64,000 bases of DNA from NCBI RefSeq assembly GCF_001636695.1, contig NZ_LGEL01000031.1:1-64000 (forward strand), given 5' to 3'. Position numbers and translations under genes: made by a program. Below, in pieces: positions 35,414-44,478 of the stretch (position 1 is the stretch's first letter; every line of letters begins with the position of its first letter). Under the pieces are notes generated by a model. It saw nothing but the letters and a program-made list of their open reading frames with translations. It did no database searches and had not been told where the DNA came from. The DNA is from Pedobacter panaciterrae. Its GTDB lineage: Bacteria; Bacteroidota; Bacteroidia; Sphingobacteriales; Sphingobacteriaceae.

Positions 35414-36832
35414 CTAATAAATCTTATAGGTTACTATCTCATTGTTAAGACCTGCAATCTTCTCCATATTTACATGACTGAGCATGGCACCCCAATTCGT
35501 ATCTGCGTGGCCCCCTTCTATTGGACAATCAGATTGGTAATTACCATCCATACGTAGAATCCTGCCATTCGCAAGCTCTTTAATTCTCTTATATAAATTT
35601 GCCGAAGGCATTTTCCAACCGTTTTTTCTACTAATATGCGAGTCCGTAATATCTACCGGAATCATGGCAACAAGTTCAGGATGGGTCATCTTTTCAAGGC
35701 ATTCTGGTAATGTTGCATTATGGCTACAGTGATGGCCAACTTTGTACAAAACAGTTCTGGCTAATAAATTACTTACAGATGTATTACCAGCGCCGAAATC
35801 AACTTTTTTCCACGAAAGCCAGTTTCCTGTTTGAGCATCTCCAACAAATAACAACACCTTCTCAGCCTGTACCATTTCAAAAGCTAAAACCAAGCTGCTA
35901 TTATTTGTATAGGTATCCAAATAAAGAGCCAGTCGTTCAGCTTGTTCCAACCAATCGTCGTCAATTTTGCGCCATTCTTGTCCTTTTAAATTGTAAGATC
36001 CAATAGCCCCTGCATGCTCCGTTGGATCCATTTTATAGCGTTCATTAAAAGGAAAATAGGACTCTTCATCGCAAGGGCAATCTGAAAAATTAGTCAATGC
36101 TGATAAAAATGCGTCAGTACCATTTATAGCTGTTTTCAATTTTTCATCGTACGACTCACCTTTACCAGGATTAATATCAAAAAGCATATCATTGTCTGTC
36201 GGTGGCCCTAATACATATATCTTTACCGCATCTTCAGGAAAAGATGGGAGACTCAATACTTTACCGGGAGTTAAATACGATATTGCTTCGGCAATCTCTT
36301 TGAGATTATTCAATGCATACTGAGGTATTACCGGATTTTGTTTAGGCTGCTTATCAAGACCATAAAATCCAAGAATTTCATTAATCCTTTGAGCAGTCTG
36401 TCCCTTCTTCAGGTTAGTGATTTTCGAAATTTTAGCATTTATCTCTTCTAACTTGTTTACAAGCTTTCGCTCTCCTTTAGCTATATTATCAGCATGTTCA
36501 TTTCCTGGCTCATCTAACCATGACAACCAGACATTTTTCATCCCAATTTCTTTAAATATATCCTTTGAGTGCACAAAATTTGAAAGGTGGTCATTGTGCT
36601 GATGAGTTCCGACCACCACATCAATAGGATTCACCTTCCCCACAAGGGTTTGCTTTTGCTTAATATCTTCTGCTATAACTCTTAACCTTGCTATCGATGC
36701 CTTACTATTGCTAAAAGAACCAGAGTCGATCAAAACGCTGCAATGCGCATCATCTTGCGAAAATTTCAACAAAAAACAATCACCCAGTTCACCTACGGGA
36801 TACATACTTACATTTACTTCCAGCTTTCCCAT
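35414..36832 (-). CDS. MBL-fold metallohydrolase
   Basis: This is a 472-residue protein with the metallo-beta-lactamase fold. The dinuclear metal motif THQHNDH holds H77, H79, D81 and H82, and follows IDVVVG. Further ligands appear in LLFVGDAQTG and VGHHCSHNATLPE. The start chosen is the ATG at 36832, four bases after the HExxH gene's stop; an upstream frame adds 31 non-homologous residues inside the neighbour. It is larger than glyoxalase-like members because of a long insertion at about 115-330. MBL proteins next to peptidases or membrane effectors often belong to conflict systems, and the neighbours here fit that. The reaction is unknown. Confidence 0.85.
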   Translation of the reverse strand: MGKLEVNVSMYPVGELGDCFLLKFSQDDAHCSVLIDSGSFSNSKASIARLRVIAEDIKQKQTLVGKVNPIDVVVGTHQHNDHLSNFVHSKDIFKEIGMKNVWLSWLDEPGNEHADNIAKGERKLVNKLEEINAKISKITNLKKGQTAQRINEILGFYGLDKQPKQNPVIPQYALNNLKEIAEAISYLTPGKVLSLPSFPEDAVKIYVLGPPTDNDMLFDINPGKGESYDEKLKTAINGTDAFLSALTNFSDCPCDEESYFPFNERYKMDPTEHAGAIGSYNLKGQEWRKIDDDWLEQAERLALYLDTYTNNSSLVLAFEMVQAEKVLLFVGDAQTGNWLSWKKVDFGAGNTSVSNLLARTVLYKVGHHCSHNATLPECLEKMTHPELVAMIPVDITDSHISRKNGWKMPSANLYKRIKELANGRILRMDGNYQSDCPIEGGHADTNWGAMLSHVNMEKIAGLNNEIVTYKIY

Positions 36833-36836
36833 AATT

Positions 36837-38777
36837 TTAATGAAAATGAAGACTTGCAAAATTGATCGATTCAAAACCATTGTTCTCTTCATACATAGAA
36901 TCTGTAAAAGAGGTATTTTGATCACTAACCACCGCCTGATAATCTAATTGGCTAAAAAATCTGGTGCCATCATTTATACTTTTAGAAATGATATAGCTTA
37001 AACTAAAATCTTTAGACCGATCAAAAATAATGGTAGAGCCACCCCGAAATCGCATAGACTGCCTATGCCCATCACCTGTTTTTACATTCACACTAATGGA
37101 TTGAGTTATGGTTACAATGACCTGTTCTAAAATTACTCCCTGATTGCCAACTCTAAAAGCTGGCCTCACTTTATGTATCTCGATAGGCACAGGTACACTT
37201 TTACTCGCATTTAAAGTTCTTCCATTGGGTTCACTTAGCTTTAAAGGTTCAGAGGTAATACCAATTTTTTTTAGCCATTGTTCCCATTGTTCTGCGCCAA
37301 GAGTATCTCTCTTTTTTTCTACTAAGAATTTATGCAACTCCTTTTGAATTTCCTGTGACCTCTCCCATATGATTTGCCTATCACTTATGCTATTCAAATC
37401 CCGAACCTTATCCTTTAGAAAATCAGCCGTTAGCTGTAAAGCTTTCCCTTCCACCTCATTCAAATCAGGCTGAGACCATTGAAGACTCTCTTCGGATAAA
37501 GTATTAACTCCATTAGGAAAAATACCCCAGCTGCGAAAAGCATCAATTAAAGCAATTCGGTAGTTATTCTCATCAGCCTCAGCAAAATCAATATCAGCTG
37601 TTATCAGAGCTCTTAAAAAATCTCCAAAAGTAATATCAATTGGAGGGCAATAATCAAGCGCCCTTATTGCTATATTCATTAAGTGATCAGAAATTTCACA
37701 CACTTCACTCGCAAGCCTTTTAGCAAGATCCATTGATATAGAACCCTCTGGCAAAACACCTGAACCATTGCTTGCGATACGGATCAGGTCTGCAGTTTTA
37801 AAATTATACACTTTAATCAGCGCATCAAAAAAGGTAGCTACCAGAATAGCACCACGCTGATGTGCTTCAGTTACTGTTTGGTATAACGTTGGATCAGGAA
37901 CTGTTCTTTCCCATTTTCCTTTTTTATTATAACTTCCTATTGCACTTCTTAATGCTCCCCTACCATGAGCAAGAGCAGTTCCAAACTGCGTAGCCAGCTC
38001 ACCCAGAAAATTAAATTTATCTAAACTTCCTGAAGTGCTGATTAACTGATCAATGACCAGCTCTTTAATAGTAAAGCGCTGCAAAAGAGCGATAATATCT
38101 GAAAACCCTTCATGGAAAGCAGGAACATCTCTATTCGTATTCTCCAAAAACCTTGGATGTATACTATCTAGTAAGGCATGGGTCACTTCGTGTGAAATAA
38201 TATCTGGCGATAAGCAAGTAAATACAGCCCCTCCAGGAAAATTTGTGCCTTTAACTTGTAATGCAGCTTTAAAATACCCGAATAGAATTGCTTTTTTTGT
38301 AGTATCATAATATGCATTTGCAGCTCTGAAAGCATGTGGATACAACCTGATCCGACCAACATATTGTTCTTTCCGGCCATTTCTGATTCTTCTTGGACTC
38401 CATATTAATTTTCTTCCAAGTGACCGCTCAAAATCTTCCAGTGTTTTCATAGCAATGGTATATAGAAACTGCTGATGAAACTGAGGATTGCCCTCACTAG
38501 GCTGCAATCCATTTTGCGACAATATATTTATAGAATCCAGGTCAACAGGATCATAGAAACACCTGCTTGGAGGATCAACATCAATTACTTCAAAATATTC
38601 TCCAACAGGACCCAGCCGTTTCACGGCATTACCGTTAGCCTGATCTGAAACCGTCAAATCTTCCCATCGTATTCTGTAAATTGTGTTATTGATACTCATG
38701 GTATCCAGCGTGGTAGAAAATCCCGGATCTAGGGTATATCCCCTTAAATACCGATACACTTGCTTGGTTCTATTCAT
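36837..38777 (-). CDS. HExxH zinc metallopeptidase (gluzincin type)
   Basis: This 646-residue protein has zinc motif H196-E197-V-T-H200 within SPDIISHEVTHALLD and a third ligand E223 in FHEGFSDI, the gluzincin pattern also seen in thermolysin-like enzymes. The N-terminal 185 residues form an unusual prodomain-like region (DPPSRCFYDPVDLDSINILS). A helical middle follows, and the last 110 residues look beta-rich (FRVGNQGVILEQVIVTITQS). There is no signal peptide, so it probably acts in the cytoplasm. It is first in the three-gene operon and divergent from the SLATT gene across 223 bases. Its targets are unknown; cleavage or activation of the SLATT protein is one possibility. Confidence 0.82.
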   Translation of the reverse strand: MNRTKQVYRYLRGYTLDPGFSTTLDTMSINNTIYRIRWEDLTVSDQANGNAVKRLGPVGEYFEVIDVDPPSRCFYDPVDLDSINILSQNGLQPSEGNPQFHQQFLYTIAMKTLEDFERSLGRKLIWSPRRIRNGRKEQYVGRIRLYPHAFRAANAYYDTTKKAILFGYFKAALQVKGTNFPGGAVFTCLSPDIISHEVTHALLDSIHPRFLENTNRDVPAFHEGFSDIIALLQRFTIKELVIDQLISTSGSLDKFNFLGELATQFGTALAHGRGALRSAIGSYNKKGKWERTVPDPTLYQTVTEAHQRGAILVATFFDALIKVYNFKTADLIRIASNGSGVLPEGSISMDLAKRLASEVCEISDHLMNIAIRALDYCPPIDITFGDFLRALITADIDFAEADENNYRIALIDAFRSWGIFPNGVNTLSEESLQWSQPDLNEVEGKALQLTADFLKDKVRDLNSISDRQIIWERSQEIQKELHKFLVEKKRDTLGAEQWEQWLKKIGITSEPLKLSEPNGRTLNASKSVPVPIEIHKVRPAFRVGNQGVILEQVIVTITQSISVNVKTGDGHRQSMRFRGGSTIIFDRSKDFSLSYIISKSINDGTRFFSQLDYQAVVSDQNTSFTDSMYEENNGFESINFASLHFH

Positions 38778-38840
38778 GTCGTAGCGTTTGAAGTTTACAT
38801 GATGATTAAATAAATTTACTTATATAAAAATCAGTTCTCA

Positions 38841-38940
38841 ACCTACTCATCGTCAAATAAACCTTATACATGTTCAAAACCTACTCAATAGCTCTTCGCA
38901 AAGTTGATCTTTAGCAGGTTTTTTTTGACCATGAGCAGGT
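38841..38940. promoter_or_regulatory. Nested inverted repeats in the SLATT/peptidase intergenic region
   Basis: Two inverted pairs are nested. The outer pair is ACCTACTCAT (38841-38850) and ATGAGCAGGT (38931-38940). The inner pair is AAAACCTACT (38876-38885) and AGCAGGTTTT (38913-38922). Each pair matches at nine of ten positions, and all four copies share the ACCTRCT core. They lie between the divergent SLATT and peptidase genes, suggesting a dimeric repressor site or a looping operator. A TATCTTTA near 38963 lacks a -33 partner. Confidence 0.5.
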
Positions 38941-39000
38941 CGACAAATTTCTTTACATAAAATATCTTTATCTGAAACTTACTATCTAAACCTCTTCATT

Positions 39001-39822
39001 ATGGCCGACGAAGTTCTTGGGGAAAATATTCAGCAGATGTCTGTATGGGATCCGAAAAAAGCTACTGAAATCATTATACAAATGCAGGCCAAATCAATAG
39101 CCAGGGTTAACTGGATTTATGGGTGGTATGTAAAAACAAAAAAAGACAAAGCGCAAGCATCTAAAATAATCAGGGTTGCATGTGTCATTTTATTTATTCT
39201 AACGGCACTTGTGCCACTAGTTCATTTAATTAGTGAAAAATTAGATGTACCACTTAGCCTTGGATACATATTCGCAGCGTTAGGTAGTGGATTATTATTT
39301 CTTGATAAATTTTATGGATATTCTACAGGATGGCTAAGAGTCAATAGGGCTATCACAGATTTAGTAGATGCTAAAAGAAACTTTGAACTTTTAATGCAAA
39401 CTTCCCTTTTGCTGCATCCAGCCGATACACAAACTGGATTTCAGGCATTATCAGATACCATCGGTACATTTAATGAAAACATATCAACAATTATTAAAGC
39501 AGAAACCGCGCAGTGGGAAAAGGAATTTCAGGCTGGAAGCGATGAACTTCAAAAATACTTTGCAGAGCAGATTAACCAGCAAAAACCAGGTGACTTGCAG
39601 ATTACTGTTGTCAATTACTCGACCTATAGTGCGATCGAAGTTTTTATCAATGGAACTTCCAGTGGAATTATATCTGGTGGTACAAAATTGATTAAATCTT
39701 TACCACCTGATAACTATGAAGTAAAAATCAAAACCACCTTACTAACTGATGGAAAGGTTACAGAAAAAACCTCAATAGGAAGTGTAAAGGCAAGCGCCTT
39801 AGTTGTGGTAGAGTTTAAATAA
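39001..39822 (+). CDS. SLATT-domain two-TM protein with C-terminal beta domain
   Basis: This 273-residue membrane protein fits the SLATT fold (SMODS- and SLOG-associating two-TM effector). The helical N-terminal part is followed by two TM segments (about 56-77 and 86-103) and a helix after the second one (FYGYSTGWLRVNRAITDLVDAKRNFELL), which is characteristic. The C-terminal 75 residues (from DLQITVVN) look like a PEGA-like beta domain with NYEVKIKTT. SLATT proteins are inferred membrane effectors of anti-phage or suicide systems that kill by disturbing the membrane. No SMODS/CD-NTase or SLOG gene is beside it; instead, three putative peptidase/hydrolase genes are divergent. The family call is by eye. 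Confidence 0.65.
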   Translation: MADEVLGENIQQMSVWDPKKATEIIIQMQAKSIARVNWIYGWYVKTKKDKAQASKIIRVACVILFILTALVPLVHLISEKLDVPLSLGYIFAALGSGLLFLDKFYGYSTGWLRVNRAITDLVDAKRNFELLMQTSLLLHPADTQTGFQALSDTIGTFNENISTIIKAETAQWEKEFQAGSDELQKYFAEQINQQKPGDLQITVVNYSTYSAIEVFINGTSSGIISGGTKLIKSLPPDNYEVKIKTTLLTDGKVTEKTSIGSVKASALVVVEFK

Positions 39823-39827
39823 AATCC

Positions 39828-40418
39828 TTAAAAAGCGTTATCCGTTTTCTCTTTGGGTTTTGTCTTAATCACCACTCCGTACTTCTTGTCAGTAACCTCA
39901 TAGGCTTTAAGCTCTTTGGCTCCCACTACATTAATACTAATAAATGTGCCATCGACAATGCCGGCCAAATCACCCTCGTAATTGTCTTTTAAAACCTTTT
40001 CATTTAAAATATATTGTACATTTTGATCATTTGGATTGTAACTAAGCATTTTCTTGTACTCGGCTGACTTTCCCGACAAGTATTGCTGAAAAAGTTGAGT
40101 GCAGTAAGCCTTGGTTTGGATTTGTACCACTCCATTTTTACCCTTTTCACCATATTTCCCTAAAGTATCGTTCTTCAACACATTAATCATTGCAACATCA
40201 TTCGGATTTATATTCGTCATTTCCGATTTGAGCATTTCTTTTCCATCAAGAAGAAATAAAATGACAATAGTGGTATCTCCTCGTGGTCCATCGAGTCTAA
40301 CCCTAACCACTTTTGATGTTGTATCTGTTACCTCCTGAGCAAAAAGATTAAGCGAATAAAGAATAAAAAAGAAAAAGATGGAAGTGAATAAGCGGAATTT
40401 ATTTTGAAATAAGAGCAT
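39828..40418 (-). CDS. Exported TonB-plug-like protein
   Basis: This 196-residue protein has an N-terminal hydrophobic signal (FFFFILYSLNLFAQ). The middle, FLLDGKEMLKSEMTNINPND followed by VAMINVLKNDTLGKYGEKGK and NGVVQIQTK, matches the plug-like mini-domain of TonB-associated Bacteroidota proteins. No barrel follows, so it is not a transporter itself. It is single-copy here and separate from SusC. Its role may be in binding or signalling at the cell surface; this is not established. Confidence 0.6.
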   Translation of the reverse strand: MLLFQNKFRLFTSIFFFFILYSLNLFAQEVTDTTSKVVRVRLDGPRGDTTIVILFLLDGKEMLKSEMTNINPNDVAMINVLKNDTLGKYGEKGKNGVVQIQTKAYCTQLFQQYLSGKSAEYKKMLSYNPNDQNVQYILNEKVLKDNYEGDLAGIVDGTFISINVVGAKELKAYEVTDKKYGVVIKTKPKEKTDNAF

Positions 40419-40584
40419 ATAGGTTAATTTGTTTGTCGGACAATTCAGGTGAATTTATAAAGTAATAATAATGAAAAGATTTCAAATTGGGATGATGAAA
40501 TCAACCTTCTCTTACATCCCGATTTAATTTCAGATATTAGCCACTATAACTACATCAAATTCCAGCACTATCTTTCCTTAACCT

Positions 40585-41148
40585 ATGCAGGAAAACCTTA
40601 GAAAACATATAGAAGAAATAATCCCACTCACAGATGAAGAATACGCCTTTGTCCTTTCCCATTTCACCACTAAAAAATTCAGGAAACACCAATTCCTCAT
40701 CCAGGAAGGCGAAGCTGTCAAATACTCGTATTTCGTAGTCTCCGGACTTCTAAAGCTTGTCTATACCGAAGCGACTGGCAAACAACACATCGTGTCTTTC
40801 GCAATGGAAGACTGGTGGGAAAGCGATTACTACGCCTTTTTCACCCAATCCAAAGCCACAATGTCACTAGAGTGCTTAGAAGATACCGAAGTCCTCTGCC
40901 TCGAGCTAAAAGATTACCAAAACCTATGCGATGGCCTCCAAAAAATGGAACGTTTCTTACTCCAAAAAGCGAACTTCGGTTTCCTTGGCTCGCAAAAACG
41001 CATCATTTCATGGCTAACCTCAAACCCTAAAGAACGTTACGAACAGCTGATCAAACAATACCCTTCCCTTATTCAGCGTGTACCCAAAAGCCTCATCGCC
41101 TCCTATCTCGGTGTTTCCCGCGAAACGCTAAGCAGACTATCCAAATAG
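40585..41148 (+). CDS. Crp/Fnr family transcriptional regulator
   Basis: This 187-residue protein has a cyclic-nucleotide-binding-like beta barrel at about 20-110 (FRKHQFLIQEGEAVKYSYFV, SGLLKLVYTEATGKQ) and a C-terminal helix-turn-helix (PKSLIASYLGVSRETLSRLS). The cNMP-contact residues of true CRP are not clearly conserved, and no Fe-S Cys cluster is visible, so the effector is uncertain. Regulators of this size next to RidA-like or hydrolase genes are common in this phylum. A TATCTTTC eight bases before the start could be a -7 box, with no good -33. Confidence 0.9.
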   Translation: MQENLRKHIEEIIPLTDEEYAFVLSHFTTKKFRKHQFLIQEGEAVKYSYFVVSGLLKLVYTEATGKQHIVSFAMEDWWESDYYAFFTQSKATMSLECLEDTEVLCLELKDYQNLCDGLQKMERFLLQKANFGFLGSQKRIISWLTSNPKERYEQLIKQYPSLIQRVPKSLIASYLGVSRETLSRLSK

Positions 41149-41244
41149 TGTGACATACCTCACTATATAATTGTGAGAAACGTCAACCGCAAACAGGCTT
41201 CTCTACCCCCAACTTTGTATTGTAAATTATAAAATGCAAATACA

Positions 41245-41634
41245 ATGGAATTAACAAATATCAATCCCTGGAAATGGCAGGATGAACGCAGCTATTCACA
41301 AGCTGTTGAAGTAAAACAAACTCAAGGTACACTCTATGTTTCAGGGCAAACCGCAATCAACGAATATGGAATTTCAAGCGACGAAGACATGGAATCTCAG
41401 TTGATTCAAGCCATACAAAATCTGGAACAAGTAATCACCCAAGCTGGCTACGAATGCAAAAACATTGTCAGATTAAACATTTACACCACCGCAACATCAG
41501 AGCTTTGGCCTAACTTCCCTATCCTACAGCACTGGATAGCCAAACACAACATTAAACAGGCAACTACCTTACTGGAAGTAAAAAGCCTGTTTGAGACATT
41601 AAAAGTTGAACTCGAAGCAACAGTAGTAAAATAG
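41245..41634 (+). CDS. ridA: RidA family protein
   Basis: This 129-residue protein belongs to the YjgF/RidA family, which hydrolyses reactive enamine/imine intermediates from PLP enzymes. The family features visible are YSQAVEVKQTQGTLYVSGQT, a conserved Asn in QLIQAIQNLEQV, LNIYTTATSELWP and a C-terminal ATTLLEVKSL then EVEATVVK-like strand. The catalytic Arg of RidA (usually within a V-x-R-V motif) is not obvious, so it may be a Rid subfamily with altered activity. It lies 96 bases after the Crp gene and is followed by a strong terminator. Confidence 0.82.
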   Translation: MELTNINPWKWQDERSYSQAVEVKQTQGTLYVSGQTAINEYGISSDEDMESQLIQAIQNLEQVITQAGYECKNIVRLNIYTTATSELWPNFPILQHWIAKHNIKQATTLLEVKSLFETLKVELEATVVK

Positions 41635-41637
41635 CAA

Positions 41638-41674
41638 AAAAGCTGTGTCGCCTAAAAAAGGCAGCACAGCTTTT
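41638..41674. terminator. Bidirectional terminator-like hairpin
   Basis: AAAAGCTGTGTCGCCT and AGGCAGCACAGCTTTT pair over 16 positions with two mismatches around a five-base A loop. With A and T tracts at its ends it can stop transcription of ridA on the plus strand and of the convergent barrel gene on the minus strand. Confidence 0.75.
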
Positions 41675-41692
41675 ACCTATATAATCGAAGGC

Positions 41693-42301
41693 TTAAAAAG
41701 TATAAAAAATACTCGCCTGTATATTGTTATTTTTTAAATCCCCTAAAATTGGCGACGGTGTTTCCTGAAGTTTCTGCATGCCATAAACATACCTTGCACC
41801 AATCCCTAAGCCCATTTTAGATTGAAAGCCCAAGCCTCCTGCCATTCCAAAATCAATCTTCTTGGCGAATTTAGCATCAGTAACACCTCCTATATCTTCT
41901 TTCACTTTAAAACTTGCCTGCGGACCAGCTTCAATGTAAAAGCCCGAATTGGTACGGTATTTAAAAAGGATCGGAACAGAGGCATAAGATAGTTTTATAT
42001 CTTGTCCCGAAAACGGCCCTGCCTTTGCTTTAGCCCCTTGCAACGAGTAAAGAAATTCTTCCGATATTAGAAAATTATCTGTGATTTTGTAGGAAACTGT
42101 AAGCCCTGCATGAAATCCGGGAAGCGCATCTGTCGCAAAATTGGCTCCACTAAAATTGCTGTAATTACCACCTGCCGTAACACCGAATTCTAACTTCTTC
42201 ATCAGTTTCTGAATAAAACCTTGATTTTCTGTATTGGTCTGACTAAAACCTTTTGTGGTTACTGCAACCAAAATAACTAACACTAATACTAACTTTTTCA
42301 T
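41693..42301 (-). CDS. PorT-like outer-membrane beta-barrel protein
   Basis: This 202-residue protein has a signal peptide (MKKLVLVLVILVAVTTKGFS) and beta-barrel strands (KLEFGVTAGGNYSNFSGANF, PGFHAGLTVSYKITDNFLIS, GLGIGARYVYGMQKLQ). The final TF (FYTF) is the usual C-terminal aromatic of outer-membrane barrels. It matches the PorT/OprF-like small barrel family common in Bacteroidota. Its function as porin or structural barrel is not known. Confidence 0.82.
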   Translation of the reverse strand: MKKLVLVLVILVAVTTKGFSQTNTENQGFIQKLMKKLEFGVTAGGNYSNFSGANFATDALPGFHAGLTVSYKITDNFLISEEFLYSLQGAKAKAGPFSGQDIKLSYASVPILFKYRTNSGFYIEAGPQASFKVKEDIGGVTDAKFAKKIDFGMAGGLGFQSKMGLGIGARYVYGMQKLQETPSPILGDLKNNNIQASIFYTF

Positions 42302-42501
42302 CTGTCTTTTTAATTATTGTTTTTTGATGTCTTTTTTATTGCTACCCTGTGGGCCAGCGAGTTATTGACAACAAAGGTGAGATTAACAGGAACACCTTTT
42401 TAGCAAAATGTGACTGAAACGGGCAAAGTCAAGTCGGAAAAGGAATAAACGGGGCTGAAAAAAAACACAATACCTAACCACTCCCTAAAGCCCAAAAACA
42501 G

Positions 42502-42532
42502 GAGTAGCCCTCTGAACATCAGAGAGCTACTC
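42502..42532 (-). terminator. Terminator hairpin after the LytTR gene
   Basis: On the minus strand the arms GAGTAGCTCTCTG and CAGAGGGCTACTC match over 13 positions with one mismatch, around ATGTT. The sequence after them is CTGTTTTTGGG, with a short T run. It lies 25 bases past the LytTR stop codon and would end the LytS/LytTR operon. Confidence 0.7.
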
Positions 42533-42556
42533 AAAATCACACTTATCAAAGTGTAT

Positions 42557-43327
42557 CTAACTAATGCCTTTAGCCAGCCACTTTAAAAATATGGGGGCTT
42601 TCCCTTTACTCACAATAACCTTTTCGGGAAAGGGAATATTTAAATTAAGCGACAGCTTTCTCGAAAAGAAACTGGAAACATCAATAATGGCTTTCCTGCA
42701 AACCAGATATTGTCGGTTAGCCCTAAAAAAGGCACCCCCAGCCAAACGCTCCAATTCATCCAGATTTTTATTTGGATAATAAGTTTTACCTGAAAAGGTC
42801 AGCAGATGCGTAAGCTCATTATCCAGATAGAACATGGCGATATCATCCAAATTTACCGGAATGATCTTATCCTGATGATAAACCAGTACGGATGCAGTTT
42901 TCTGCGCCTCTTTACCAGATAGTAATTTCAGCAACGTATCGTACTGAGGCGTTAAGTCGGCCGTAAATATCTTCTTCAGCTGCATGTACTTCTGCAATGC
43001 AGTATTCAACATCTGTCGGGTAAATGGTTTTAAGATATAATCAATGCCATTGGCTTTAATTGCTTCCAGCGCATATTCATCATAAGCCGTACAAAAAATT
43101 ATTGGTGCGGAAACAGGCTCTTCTACAAAGATCTCAAAGCTAAGCCCATCACCCAGCTGTATATCACTAAAAATTAAATCCGGACTCTCGTTGTCTTTAA
43201 AATAAGCAATCCCCTCTTTTACCGAACTTAACTTCACGATCTCTGAGGGTTCATCGATCAGCTTCCTGATGTTCATTTCCAGGTCGTCTGCAACAACCAC
43301 TTCATCCTCAATGATTACGATCTTCAT
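42557..43327 (-). CDS. LytTR family response regulator
   Basis: This 256-residue protein has a receiver (about 1-120) and a C-terminal LytTR DNA-binding domain (about 145-250). The receiver has IIEDEVVV at its N-terminus, phospho-acceptor Asp in IFSDIQLGDG and a Lys in ILKPFTR. The LytTR part includes DDIAMFYLDNELTHLLTFSG and NLDELERLAGGAFFRANRQY. It is cotranscribed with the sensor kinase upstream: its start overlaps the kinase stop by 20 bases. Targets cannot be told. Possible binding sites were not found. Confidence 0.94.
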   Translation of the reverse strand: MKIVIIEDEVVVADDLEMNIRKLIDEPSEIVKLSSVKEGIAYFKDNESPDLIFSDIQLGDGLSFEIFVEEPVSAPIIFCTAYDEYALEAIKANGIDYILKPFTRQMLNTALQKYMQLKKIFTADLTPQYDTLLKLLSGKEAQKTASVLVYHQDKIIPVNLDDIAMFYLDNELTHLLTFSGKTYYPNKNLDELERLAGGAFFRANRQYLVCRKAIIDVSSFFSRKLSLNLNIPFPEKVIVSKGKAPIFLKWLAKGIS

Positions 43328-44345
43328 AATTTAATAATTTTATACTGACTGAAAAGATATTCGCTGTCTCTGTAATCATAATCTCGTCGCCCGAGCAAAG
43401 TCTATACCTTTCTGTAAGGTTAGCCAGCCCATAATTTGTTGATGCAACGGTTATATTCCTCTTTTGCACATTATTACTAATCACAAGCCAATCTCCATTC
43501 TGACTAATGGTAACCCTAAGTGGATCCTGAAGTGTAAAATTATTATGCTTAATCGCATTTTCCAATAATGGCTGTAGTGAAAATGAAGGTAGATAATAGG
43601 TCTCCAGGGTTTCAACGGGTACATCAATACTGCAATCCAGAGCTGCACCGAACCTGATCCGCTGCATTTCCAAATAGTCGTTTAATACACGAACCTCATC
43701 CTTTAATTTAGCCATATTATCGGTATGATGATAAATGGAAGCTCTTAGAAAACTAGCCATATGAACAATATAATCGTCGGCAATTTGGGGATCTTTGTGA
43801 TATAATGCCTTTAGTGTATTTAGTGCATTGAACAAAAAGTGAGGATGAATTTGTTGCTTTAACAAAAGATTACTTGCTTCCGCATTAGCCGTTTTTAACT
43901 TCGAAAGCTCCAGTTCGCTATGCAATTTGTGTTCATAAAGCAATACCGAATCGTGCATTAAAATGATCATGGTATTGATAACTATTCCAGAGCCTATAAA
44001 TGCCAGAAACAAATTGAAGTCTGTGTATGTCCAGCTTACATCTGCAATCCGGGCCACAAAAGGCCAGGTAACAAAGTACACCAATATACTTAATGGATAG
44101 CCCAATAAGCACCTGTACCACATAAACCGACGCGATTTTACATCAAAATAACCAGCTAAAATGACCATAATAAGGACATCAATATGGCCAATCATTAGGA
44201 TCCCAAATATGGTAAAACCAGTAAAAGGATAAATATCAGCAGGACGGGAACCATGGGAAATGATAATGTAAAAGATAATACCTATGATAATAGATAGCAA
44301 CCAGGTTAGCCGGTTCATTCTTTTTACAGGTAATTTCTCTTGCAT
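43308..44345 (-). CDS. LytS/YehU-type sensor histidine kinase
   Basis: This 345-residue membrane kinase has about four TM helices in the first 155 residues, then a His_kinase domain with phospho-acceptor His in QIHPHFLFNALNTLKALYHK and an ATPase core with a short N box (LQPLLENAIKHN) and G box (NYGLANLTERY). It is the partner of the LytTR regulator, with overlapping ends. No sensory domain beyond the TM part is visible, so the signal is unknown. On the minus strand a TAACTTTG box lies five bases before its start, but no -33 was seen. Confidence 0.92.
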   Translation of the reverse strand: MQEKLPVKRMNRLTWLLSIIIGIIFYIIISHGSRPADIYPFTGFTIFGILMIGHIDVLIMVILAGYFDVKSRRFMWYRCLLGYPLSILVYFVTWPFVARIADVSWTYTDFNLFLAFIGSGIVINTMIILMHDSVLLYEHKLHSELELSKLKTANAEASNLLLKQQIHPHFLFNALNTLKALYHKDPQIADDYIVHMASFLRASIYHHTDNMAKLKDEVRVLNDYLEMQRIRFGAALDCSIDVPVETLETYYLPSFSLQPLLENAIKHNNFTLQDPLRVTISQNGDWLVISNNVQKRNITVASTNYGLANLTERYRLCSGDEIMITETANIFSVSIKLLNYEDRNH

Positions 44346-44478
44346 ATAACCAAAGTTACTGAATAGGGCATCTTTAACATTAAATTAATCGCCTAAGCGG
44401 GCAAAATCAGTAATGAATGATCAAATATCAGGCTGCAAATGACACAGACCTTTTAGCCTGTTAATTTGAGGTTATTTT

